64,000 bases of DNA. Origin: UBA11740 sp049273695 (GTDB lineage Bacteria; Acidobacteriota; Blastocatellia; Pyrinomonadales; Pyrinomonadaceae). Each line of letters begins with the position of its first letter. Within the stretch, counting starts at the first letter, position 1. Of the stretch, positions 25,638-33,732 are shown in pieces. The notes below the pieces were generated by a model, which made no database searches, was not told where the DNA came from, and was given only the letters and a program-made list of their open reading frames with translations. The DNA lies in assembly GCA_049273695.1 (NCBI GenBank), contig JBASRE010000042.1, positions 372,001 through 436,000 of the forward strand. Reading direction: 5' to 3'. A program made the translations under genes and the position numbers.

Positions 25638-25725
25638 TTCCCTCCCCGCGTGCGGGGAGGGTAGGGTGGGGTTAAGGCCCGCGCCTCAACCTCTCCCCTA
25701 ACCCCTCTCCGCTTGCGGAGAGGGG
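25638..25725. repeat. Pair of CCCTCCCC/GGGGAGGG-type hairpins
   Basis: Two hairpins (CCTCCCCGC-GTGCGGGGAGG near 25641 and CCCCTCTCCGC-TTGCGGAGAGGGG near 25702) are themselves arranged as an imperfect inverted repeat across GGTGGGGTTAAGG. Such elements are common between genes in several phyla. Confidence 0.65.
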
Positions 25726-25813
25726 AAATCACAAGCTCCTATTCGCCGATGCGACATATGAAGTAGAATCTCGCCCGTCCAGAAGCAGTTGGCTTTAGAA
25801 ACATTCGCCGAAG

Positions 25814-25892
25814 ATCAACCACCCGCTACCGCAGGTGGTACTGACAGGAAGAGATCAACCACCCGCTATCCCGACGAGTCGGGGCTCTGATA
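25814..25892. repeat. Tandem pair of GATCAACCACCCGCTA repeats
   Basis: The phrase GATCAACCACCCGCTA occurs at about 25815 and 25854, each followed by a short hairpin. The second copy ends just upstream of the D-aminoacylase gene and could affect its leader. The family resembles the units at 23512. Confidence 0.55.
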
Positions 25893-25905
25893 TGAACATC
25901 TAGCC

Positions 25906-27507
25906 GTGCGGAAACTAATCACCTTCGCCATCGCCGCGGTTGCGGTACTGGGCCTTTCTCCAGCGCCGAGTGCGCAGAACGCGACCTACGACCTTGTTAT
26001 TCGCGACGGCCTGGTTGTTGATGGCAGCGGTAGTCCGTGGTATCGCGCCGACGTAGCGATTAAGGACGACAAGATCGTTCGCATCGCTCCTAAGATCGAC
26101 GAACCCGCGAAACGCACCATCACCATCAAAGACCAGGTTGTGGCGCCCGGCTTCATAGACATTCACACGCACGCGCGGCGCGGAATCTTCGAGGTGCCGA
26201 CGGCAGAGAATTATGTGCGCCAGGGCGTGACGACTTTGATCGAAGGTCCCGATGGTGGTTCGCCGGTCCCGCTCGCGCCGTTCTTCAAGCGACTTGAAGC
26301 TCTGCCGAAGTCCGTGAACTTCGGCATGTTCATCGGTCAGGGCTCAGTGCGGGCGGCCGTCATCGGTGACGTGAATCGGAAACCGACGCCGGAAGAACTC
26401 GACAAGATGCGCGCGCTGGTGAAGCAGGGAATGGACGACGGCGCGTTCGGCTTAAGTTCCGGACTGTTCTATGTGCCCGGTACGTTCACCGAAACCGATG
26501 AAGTCGTTGAGCTGGCGAAAGTAGCGGCGCGCTACGGCGGCATCTACATCTCGCACATGCGCGACGAAGCGACGCGCAGCGTTGACAGCGTAAAAGAGAC
26601 GATTGCGATCGGCGAACGTGGCGGTCTGCCGACGCAGATCACGCATCACAAAATTATCGGCAAGAAGAATTGGGGCAAGAGCATCACCACGCTGCGCTTG
26701 ATCGATGAAGCACGCGCGCGAGGCGTTGACGCCACGATCGATCAATATCCCTACACCGCTTCCAGCACTACTGTCACCGCTGCGCTGCTTCCCGCCTGGG
26801 CGCAGGAAGGCGGCCGCGAAGAGCTTTTGAAGCGGCTCAAGGACCCGACGACGCGACGAAAAATCAAAGCTGAGACGATGCGGCTGATTCGTGAAGAGCG
26901 CGGCGGCGGCGATCCTCGCAACGTGCAGATCGCGAGTTGCAGTTGGGACGCTTCGCTGGCCGGCAAGAACCTTTCCGACATCACGCGCCTGCGCAAGATG
27001 ACGCTGACGATTCCGAATGCTGCCGAAGCGACGCTCTGGCTGGTCGAGCAGGGCGGATGCTCGGGAATATTTCACGCGATTAGCGAAGCAGACTTAAAAC
27101 GCATTCTGAGTCATCCCGCGACGATGATCGGATCGGACGGCGAGATCCCGATCTTCGGCACCGCCAGTCCGCATCCGCGCAGCTACGGCACATTCGCGCG
27201 CGTGCTCGGCGTTTACGTGCGCGAGAAAAAAGTGATTTCGCTCGAAGAAGCTGTGCGGAAGATGGCTTCTTTTCCGGCTCAGCGGCTCGGTCTGACAGAT
27301 CGAGGATTGCTTCGCCCCGGCATGCAGGCCGACATTGCGATCTTCAATCCAGCGATGGTGCGCGATCTCGCCACCTTCGAGAGGCCGCATCAATATGCGG
27401 TAGGTTTTTCCTTCGTGATTGTTAACGGGCAGATTATTTTCCAGTCCGGGGCCATGACTGCTGCGCGGCCGGGAAAAGTCCTTTACCATCTGTCAAAGGC
27501 TAACTGA
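25906..27507 (+). CDS. N-acyl-D-amino-acid deacylase (D-aminoacylase)
   Basis: A 533-residue exported metal-dependent amidohydrolase expected to remove the acyl group from N-acyl-D-amino acids. It has a signal peptide (ITFAIAAVAVLGLSPAPSAQ), then the metal motif FIDIHTH, a substrate loop region (EGPDGGS), SHMRDE, a THHK segment and the late SDGE aspartate motif, all as in the active family. The start is GTG at 25906, without a strong ribosome site. The kinase gene begins 8 bases after its stop and the aldo/keto reductase overlaps the kinase, so the three form an operon. Use of D-amino acid derivatives from cell walls is a plausible role. Confidence 0.88.
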   Translation: MRKLITFAIAAVAVLGLSPAPSAQNATYDLVIRDGLVVDGSGSPWYRADVAIKDDKIVRIAPKIDEPAKRTITIKDQVVAPGFIDIHTHARRGIFEVPTAENYVRQGVTTLIEGPDGGSPVPLAPFFKRLEALPKSVNFGMFIGQGSVRAAVIGDVNRKPTPEELDKMRALVKQGMDDGAFGLSSGLFYVPGTFTETDEVVELAKVAARYGGIYISHMRDEATRSVDSVKETIAIGERGGLPTQITHHKIIGKKNWGKSITTLRLIDEARARGVDATIDQYPYTASSTTVTAALLPAWAQEGGREELLKRLKDPTTRRKIKAETMRLIREERGGGDPRNVQIASCSWDASLAGKNLSDITRLRKMTLTIPNAAEATLWLVEQGGCSGIFHAISEADLKRILSHPATMIGSDGEIPIFGTASPHPRSYGTFARVLGVYVREKKVISLEEAVRKMASFPAQRLGLTDRGLLRPGMQADIAIFNPAMVRDLATFERPHQYAVGFSFVIVNGQIIFQSGAMTAARPGKVLYHLSKAN

Positions 27508-27515
27508 CAAAACTG

Positions 27516-30005
27516 ATGGCCCTCGAAGCCGGCACAAGACTCGGCCGTTACGAAATTCGCTCGAAGATTGGCGCGGGCGGGATGGGCGATGTCTATCTGG
27601 CCCAGGACACCGAACTGGATCGAACTGTGGCGGTGAAAATCCTGCCGGACGACGTCACCGGGGATGAGCAACGCCTGCACCGGTTCACTCAAGAAGCAAG
27701 AGCTGTTTCGGCCCTGAATCATCCACACATTCTCACCATCTACGAGATCGGCAGCAGCGAAAACATTCGTTTCATTGCCACCGAATTCATCGAAGGCCAG
27801 ACCCTGCGACGACGCATCGACGCGGGTCTTAACCTGATCGACATACTCGATATCGCGATTCAGGCCGGCGGCGCGCTGGCTGCGGCCCACGCCGCGGGGA
27901 TCATTCACCGCGACATCAAGCCCGATAACATCATGGTGCGCCGTGATGGTTACATTAAGCTGCTGGATTTTGGCCTGGCCAAACTAATTGTCTCGTCCAG
28001 TTCTTCGTCGGATGCCGAGGCCGAAACCCTCGCAATGATAAATACCAGCGCCGGCGCCGTGATCGGGACGGCGAAATACATGTCGCCCGAACAAGCAAAA
28101 GGGATCGCGGTCGACCGGCGCACCGATCTGTGGAGCCTGGGCGCAGTCATCTACGAGATGATCACGCGCAACGAACCGTTCGCGGGCGAAACACCCACGG
28201 AAATAATCTCTCTCATTCTTCAGCGGGAGCCGCCCCCGCTGGAGAGCTACGTCAATGAGGCGCCGGCCGAGTTGCAGCGAATTGTTTCGAAGGCGCTAAC
28301 AAAGAAGCTCGAAGACCGTTATCAAGCCGCCGAAGAACTGGTCGCCGACCTACGTAACTTAAAACGAAAGCTGGACGCCACGGCAGAGACGACCGGCGTT
28401 ACGCCTGAACTACGCAGGTCGATCTCCGGCAGCGAACATAAGGTTGGACCGCTGACTGCGACAGGCGAAACGCCGGCGACCGTATCTACTCCGCCGTCGC
28501 CGTCAAGCGCCGAATACATTGTCACTGGAATCAAGCAACACAAGCGCGTGGCAATCGTCACGTCTTTAGTGGTGTTCTTCGGACTGGTGGGCCTGGTCCT
28601 GCTTCAGCGCTCGCGTAACTCGGGAGCAGCGATTCAATCGATCGCAGTCCTGCCGTTTGAAAACCAGAGTCAGGACCCCGAAACCGAATATCTTTCCGAT
28701 GGCGTTACCGAAAGCATCATCAACAGCCTGGCCCAGTTGCCAAACGTGAGAGTAATCGCGCGCAGTTCAGCGTTTCGTTACAAGGGACAGAAGATCGATC
28801 CCTTGAAAGCCGGACAAGAGTTGGGCGTGCACGCCGTGCTGACCGGCCGGCTCGTGCAACGCGGCGACAGTCTGACAATCAGCACTGAGCTGCTTGATGT
28901 CAGAGAAAACAAACAGCTCTGGGGCGAGCAATACAACGAGAAGGTGGCGGACATTCTGTCGATGCAGCGCGTCATTGCCGGCCAGATTTCCAATCACCTG
29001 CGGCTGAAGCTTTCCGGATCGGATCAGAGCCGGGTGACCAAAGGTTACACGCAGAACGCCGACGCTTATCAGCTCTATTTAAAAGGCCGTTTCCTTTGGA
29101 ACAAGCGCACGACCGAGTCCCTGGAAAAGTCAGTCGAATACTTCAATCAGGCGATCGAAAAAGATTCAACCTATGCGCTGGCGTATGCAGGGCTGGCCGA
29201 TACCTGGTACTCGCGCGGTTGGTACCGCTATGTCGAGCCAAAGCAGGCGTATGAAAAGGCCCGGGCCGCCGCGAACCGGGCCCTCGAACTCGATCCGCGT
29301 TTGGCTGAGGGGCACGCGATATTGGCGGCCATCAAAACGGTCTATGACTGGGACTGGGAGGGCGCCGAGCGCGAGTTCAAACTCGCCATTGAATTGAATC
29401 CGAGTTACGCGACGGCGCACCAGCGCTATTCGCTTTTCCTGCCCGCTCTCGGCCGGTTTGACGAAGCGATTGCGGAAGCCAGAAAAGCTCGCGACGTCGA
29501 TCCATTGGCGCTGCCGGTTAACGAAAACCTGGGTGACGTTTTGTATCTCGCGCGCCGTTACGACGAAGCGATCGAGCAACTGCGTAAGACTCTGGAGTTG
29601 GATCCGAATTATGGCGTCGCGCACGGTACGCTCGCAAAAGTGTATGAGGCGCAAGGCAAACACGAAGAGTTACTCGAAGAAAGACTGAAAGGCTCGTCGC
29701 CCGAAACCGTGGCCGAGTTGAGAAAGGTGTTCGCCGCTTCCGGAATCAAAGGGGTCTGGCAGAATCGACTTAACGTTTTGCTCGAACGCTCGAAAACCGC
29801 GTACGTGTCGCCGGCGGATATAGCGCTCTTCTACACTCGCCTGAATGACCGCGATCAAGCTTTCGCCTGGCTGGAAAAAGCCATGGCTGAACGCTCAATC
29901 AACTTTAACTATTTGGTGGCCGATCCGCGGTTCGACAATCTGCGCGGCGATCCACGGCTCGCGGCCTTGCTTCGGCGGGTCGGATTGGAGCCGATAAAAA
30001 CATAA
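27516..30005 (+). CDS. Ser/Thr protein kinase with transmembrane, FlgO-like and TPR regions
   Basis: An 829-residue Hanks-type kinase. The catalytic domain (12-285) is complete: GAGGMGDVYLA glycine loop, VAVK41, HRDIKPDN at 131-138 and DFG at 151-153. A Pro/Thr linker leads to one membrane helix (345-364). Outside the membrane, residues 373-500 resemble the FlgO/TolB-like domain often fused to TPRs (SIAVLPFENQSQDPETEYLS), and about six TPR-like repeats follow (from 510). This layout is frequent in Acidobacteriota and suits sensing of an external or envelope partner. It is the second gene of the deacylase operon; its stop codon overlaps the next start (TAATG). Confidence 0.9.
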   Translation: MALEAGTRLGRYEIRSKIGAGGMGDVYLAQDTELDRTVAVKILPDDVTGDEQRLHRFTQEARAVSALNHPHILTIYEIGSSENIRFIATEFIEGQTLRRRIDAGLNLIDILDIAIQAGGALAAAHAAGIIHRDIKPDNIMVRRDGYIKLLDFGLAKLIVSSSSSSDAEAETLAMINTSAGAVIGTAKYMSPEQAKGIAVDRRTDLWSLGAVIYEMITRNEPFAGETPTEIISLILQREPPPLESYVNEAPAELQRIVSKALTKKLEDRYQAAEELVADLRNLKRKLDATAETTGVTPELRRSISGSEHKVGPLTATGETPATVSTPPSPSSAEYIVTGIKQHKRVAIVTSLVVFFGLVGLVLLQRSRNSGAAIQSIAVLPFENQSQDPETEYLSDGVTESIINSLAQLPNVRVIARSSAFRYKGQKIDPLKAGQELGVHAVLTGRLVQRGDSLTISTELLDVRENKQLWGEQYNEKVADILSMQRVIAGQISNHLRLKLSGSDQSRVTKGYTQNADAYQLYLKGRFLWNKRTTESLEKSVEYFNQAIEKDSTYALAYAGLADTWYSRGWYRYVEPKQAYEKARAAANRALELDPRLAEGHAILAAIKTVYDWDWEGAEREFKLAIELNPSYATAHQRYSLFLPALGRFDEAIAEARKARDVDPLALPVNENLGDVLYLARRYDEAIEQLRKTLELDPNYGVAHGTLAKVYEAQGKHEELLEERLKGSSPETVAELRKVFAASGIKGVWQNRLNVLLERSKTAYVSPADIALFYTRLNDRDQAFAWLEKAMAERSINFNYLVADPRFDNLRGDPRLAALLRRVGLEPIKT

Positions 30006-30997
30006 TGCGAAACAGAACTTTCGGCCGCACCGATTGGCAAGTCAGCGAAATCGGCTATGGCATGTGGGGCATGGGCAGCTGGTCGAACTCGGACGACCAA
30101 CAGTCTTTGGAGTCGCTTCAGGCCGCCGTCGATCTCGGCTGCAACTTTTTCGATACGGCCTACGCTTATGGCGAAGGGCATAGCGAACAGTTGCTGGGCC
30201 AAACCGTGCGCGCGAATCCGCAGAAGCGTCTTTACACGGCGACAAAGATTCCCCCGATGAATCGAGAGTGGCCGGCGCGCGCGGATTCGACGCTTAAAGA
30301 ATCGTACCCGCCCGATCACGTCGAAGAATACGTTCATCGCAGTTTGAAGAATGCTGATCTGCAAAGCTTCGATCTGATCCAGTTCCATACCTGGAATGAC
30401 GAGTGGCTGCGCGATGATCGTTGGTTCTACAAACTGGACGACTTGCGCAGCCAAAAACTGATCGGCGCGATCGGAATCAGTATCAATCGCTGGGAGCCGT
30501 GGAATGGAGTGCGCGCGGTGCGCACCGGTCAGCTCGCTGCGGCTCAGGTCATTTACAATATCTTCGATCAGAATCCCGAAGACGAGTTGTTTCCGGCGTG
30601 TGACGAAATGAATGTCGCCGTGATTGCGCGCGTGCCGTTTGATGAAGGCACACTGACGGGCTCGCTGACCAAAGAGAGTCGCTGGCCCGAAGGCGATTGG
30701 CGCAACACATATTTTGTGCCTGAGAACCTAAACGCGAGCGTTGATCGCGCGGAAGCGCTAAAAGAAACATTGCGCGTGTGGAACCAGGAGCACGCGACGA
30801 ATATCACGATGCCTGAACTGGCGCTGCGCTTTATCCTTTCCAATCCAACTGTCAGCACGATCATTCCCGGCATGCGCAAGTTATCTCACGTCGAAGCTAA
30901 CCTGGCGGCGAGCGATGCCGGTCCTCTGCCGGAAGAACTGTATGAACAACTTCGCGCTCACCGGTGGGTGCGAAAACCTGCGTCGTGGTCGCAATAA
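30005..30997 (+). CDS. Aldo/keto reductase
   Basis: A 330-residue NAD(P)H-dependent oxidoreductase of the aldo/keto reductase superfamily. The catalytic residues are visible: Asp and Tyr in FFDTAYAYGEGHSE (about 50-60), Lys in YTATKIPP and His in IQFHTWND. The C-terminal cofactor-binding segment SNPTVSTIIPGMRKLSHVE is also typical. The ATG overlaps the kinase stop by one base, so translation is probably coupled. The substrate is unknown. Confidence 0.9.
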   Translation: MRNRTFGRTDWQVSEIGYGMWGMGSWSNSDDQQSLESLQAAVDLGCNFFDTAYAYGEGHSEQLLGQTVRANPQKRLYTATKIPPMNREWPARADSTLKESYPPDHVEEYVHRSLKNADLQSFDLIQFHTWNDEWLRDDRWFYKLDDLRSQKLIGAIGISINRWEPWNGVRAVRTGQLAAAQVIYNIFDQNPEDELFPACDEMNVAVIARVPFDEGTLTGSLTKESRWPEGDWRNTYFVPENLNASVDRAEALKETLRVWNQEHATNITMPELALRFILSNPTVSTIIPGMRKLSHVEANLAASDAGPLPEELYEQLRAHRWVRKPASWSQ

Positions 30998-31060
30998 GAG
31001 CTAAACGTCGAACCCGGTTAGTAGTGTCCTGGCTTGCTTTTCTCTGGGCGGGTTTGCGGT

Positions 31061-31130
31061 TCTCGGTGTTTCTGTGGTGGTAGTTCTTAAAGACAATCCA
31101 CCACAGAGACACGGAGTTCCACAGAGCTCC
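31061..31130. repeat. Inverted repeat of the CACCACAGAGAC family, copy 1
   Basis: TTTCTGTGGTGG and CCACCACAGAGAC form the arms of a hairpin, with extra partial copies (CCACAGAG) to the right. The same layout recurs at 52745-52800. The remaining sequence in 30998-31295 shows no gene. Confidence 0.6.
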
Positions 31131-31295
31131 ACAGAGATTCTGAAATTAGGACCCTACCAACCCGACGCACACATCTCCACGTAATCACCAACGTGGTGCA
31201 GAAGATTGTGGAGTCTCAGCCGTAGTGTGCGGAGAATCTTGTTTCGGATTAGCAAACAATTGCAAAAGTTCTAATCAGCGTGCTAAGTTCGGCGC

Positions 31296-31577
31296 ATGGC
31301 AACGACCTCAGAAAGTTTGGCATTTGATCGCGGCGTGCGGCCGATGCTCGAGATTGTCCTGCCGGAAAAAGCTGACGCAGTGATTGGCTTTCGCGCCGAC
31401 GCTGAACTCCAAGCTCGCATCGAAGAACTCGCCCGAAAATCAACGGAAGGCAAACTCACGGAAGACGAGCGGGCGGAATACGCAGGTTATGTCCGGGCGA
31501 ATAAGTTCGTCGCCGTTCTCAAGCGTCAAGCGCAGCAGATTGCGAACTTCCAGTTAAATGATCGGCACACAGATTAG
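31296..31577 (+). CDS. Small protein preceding an HNH nuclease gene
   Basis: A 93-residue, mostly helical protein with the pattern ELARKSTEGKLTEDERAEYA then GYVRANKFVAVLKRQAQQ. Small proteins of this type are commonly encoded directly upstream of an HNH endonuclease in several phyla, and here the next frame is indeed a decayed HNH gene overlapping it by 20 bases. An antitoxin-like or immunity role is sometimes assumed for such partners, but this is inference. It appears intact although its partner is broken. Confidence 0.65.
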   Translation: MATTSESLAFDRGVRPMLEIVLPEKADAVIGFRADAELQARIEELARKSTEGKLTEDERAEYAGYVRANKFVAVLKRQAQQIANFQLNDRHTD

Positions 31578-31938
31578 GGCTCAAGTTCGCGAGCGTGCTC
31601 TAAAACGCTTGCGAATATTGTCATCTTCATCAAGATGATTCGCCGCTAGCCGCCCTTCATGTCGAGCACGTCATTCCCAAAGTTCATGGCGGTAGCGACG
31701 ACATCGACAATCTCGCCCTGCCTGCATCGATTGCAATCTTCACAAAGGAACCAATCTAACTGGGATCGATCCCGAAACAGATAGAATCACCGAGTTGTTT
31801 CATCCGCGGCGCCAGGCGTGGGAAGACCATTTCGAGTGGCAGGGAGTCTATTTAGTTGGCAAGTCATCAACAGGCAGGACAACGATCCGAGTGCTGAACA
31901 TCAATTCGGAAGATCAGGTGGCGTTGCGCTCGTCGTAA
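31558..31938 (+). pseudogene. HNH endonuclease gene broken by two frameshifts
   Basis: Reading three frames in turn reconstructs an HNH nuclease. It begins MIGTQIRAQVRERALKR; one extra base near 31610 shifts to CEYCHLHQDDSPLAALHVEH and VIPKVHGGSDDIDNLAL; a second shift near 31718 leads to CIDCNLHKGTNLTGIDPET and then FHPRRQAWEDHFEWQGVYLV, ending RSS at 31938. Both zinc-like CxxC pairs (CEYC, CIDC) and the HVEHVIPKxHGG core are recognisable. No single frame encodes the protein, so it is inactive unless the differences are sequencing errors. Confidence 0.8.
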
Positions 31939-32072
31939 GCGACTCTTTGGAGAGCCTTCTGATTTGCCGCTCTAACTGGCAAATATCGGGCTATGCCGCA
32001 ACAAAGCGATTCTCCAGATCACCTCACGATCTGCCTTTACCAATCATGACTAACCATTTACGATTCACGGCC

Positions 32073-33590
32073 ATGAAACGAAAGGTTGTCTTGAGCATTC
32101 TGATCCTTGTCGTGGCCGTGTCTGCGGTCGCGCAAAACAAGGTCGAGGATTTTGATAAGTACGCCGAAGCCGCACGCCAGGAATGGAAAGTGCCGGGCAT
32201 GGCGATCACGGTCGTGCAGGACGGCAAGGTGATCCTGGCAAAGGGTTACGGTATGCGCGAGCAGGGCAAGACTTCGCCGGTTGATGCCGACACGCTTTTT
32301 GGCGCGATGTCCACGACCAAGGCGATGACCGCGGTGACGATGGGAATGCTCGTCGACGAAGGCAAGGTCTCCTGGGACGACAAGGTGATCAAGCATCTGC
32401 CGGATTTTCGCGTTGCCGATGCATACGTGACGTCCGAGTTGAGGATCCGCGATCTCTTTACGCACAACGGCGGAATGGGCAACGCCGATTTCTTGTGGTC
32501 GTGGACGCCGGAATTGTCCGCGGCCGAGATCGTCAAGCGGATGCAGTACGCGCGGCCGGCGTATCCGTTTCGCGGCGGTTACACATATCAGAACGTTATG
32601 TACGCCGTCGCCGGTCAGGTGATTGAAAAGGTGAGCGGAACGCCGTGGGAGCGGTTCGCGACTGAGCGGCTGTTCGCGCCTTTGGGAATGAAGAATACGT
32701 TTGCCACCTACGGCGCATCGAGCAGCCATCAAAACCGCTCGTCCGCGCATGTGAATGTTGACGGCACGATCACGGTAATTCCTGAACAGACGGCTGACCC
32801 AATCGCTCCGGCGGGGGCCGTCTGGTCGACCGCTAATGACATTGCCAAATGGATCGACTTCATGCTCGCGAATACGACCGTCAACGGGAAACAACTGCTC
32901 AAGCCCGCGACCCATCAAGCACTGTTGCGGCCGCAGGCGATCGTGCCGCCCGGGCAATTTTATCCGACGGTGTCGCTGACAAAACCGCACTGGACGACGT
33001 ATGGGCTCGGTTGGTTTCAGCACGACTATCGTGGCGAGATGGTGAACTTCCACACTGGAAGCCTCGCCGGGCGAACAGCAATCATTGGTTTGATACCGGA
33101 CAAGAAACTTGGCATTTACATCTTTGGAAACGTCGATCATGCAGAGGTGCGTCATGCGCTGATGTACAAGGCGTTCGATGTGTTGGCGTTTGGCGACGAA
33201 AACGGCCGCGACTGGTCGAAAGAGATGAAGACGCTTTATGACGGCCTGGACGCGCAGGGCAAAAGGCAAGCTGCGGCCCAGCAGGCCCGCCGCAAGTCGG
33301 ACACAAAACCGAGCCACGCGCTCACGGCTTACGCGGGCAAGTACGCCGATCCGTTCTATGGCGAGATCGAAGTCACCTTCGCAGACGGTAAGCTGCGACT
33401 AATCATCGGCAAGGGCGACACCCGCAGCGCCGATCTCGAACACTGGCATCACGACACTTTCCGGATCGTATGGTACCGGCGCTGGCTCGGCGAAGGACTG
33501 GTATCATTCCAGTTGAATTCGGTATCTGGCGAAGTCGAGGCGATAACCATCGGCGGCGCGCAGCTAAGGCGCGTTGCGCGGGCAAATTAG
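32073..33590 (+). CDS. Exported serine hydrolase, class C beta-lactamase family
   Basis: A 505-residue protein of the beta-lactamase class C/esterase superfamily. The start is set at ATG 32073, giving the signal peptide KVVLSILILVVAVSAVAQ; the frame is open upstream to 31818 but that part overlaps the HNH remnant and is not signal-like. The catalytic SxxK motif is STTK (80-83) and the YxN motif is in GYTYQNVMYA. A DUF3471-type beta domain closes the protein (AYAGKYADPFYGEIEVTF onwards). Likely a periplasmic esterase or D-amino peptide hydrolase. True beta-lactam resistance is not implied. Confidence 0.87.
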   Translation: MKRKVVLSILILVVAVSAVAQNKVEDFDKYAEAARQEWKVPGMAITVVQDGKVILAKGYGMREQGKTSPVDADTLFGAMSTTKAMTAVTMGMLVDEGKVSWDDKVIKHLPDFRVADAYVTSELRIRDLFTHNGGMGNADFLWSWTPELSAAEIVKRMQYARPAYPFRGGYTYQNVMYAVAGQVIEKVSGTPWERFATERLFAPLGMKNTFATYGASSSHQNRSSAHVNVDGTITVIPEQTADPIAPAGAVWSTANDIAKWIDFMLANTTVNGKQLLKPATHQALLRPQAIVPPGQFYPTVSLTKPHWTTYGLGWFQHDYRGEMVNFHTGSLAGRTAIIGLIPDKKLGIYIFGNVDHAEVRHALMYKAFDVLAFGDENGRDWSKEMKTLYDGLDAQGKRQAAAQQARRKSDTKPSHALTAYAGKYADPFYGEIEVTFADGKLRLIIGKGDTRSADLEHWHHDTFRIVWYRRWLGEGLVSFQLNSVSGEVEAITIGGAQLRRVARAN

Positions 33591-33732
33591 ATCGCGGAAC
33601 GACGTTTCGAAAGCTCACTCAGGCCTTTCAGCCCTGACCGTCGTATTATTTGAAATTCGCTCACCTAAATTCCAAACAAAGCTGTAATATTCACCGGCCA
33701 AGACGCCAGACAGGGACGGCAAGGGTTTACTG

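Noticed and set aside
31818..32072. N-terminal extension of the serine hydrolase
   Set aside because: The open frame upstream of ATG 32073 overlaps the HNH remnant and would put the signal peptide in the interior.
32058..33317. Minus-strand frame of 419 codons
   Set aside because: It is the complement of the serine hydrolase gene, whose motifs and signal peptide are clear; the product is Arg/His-rich without any domain.
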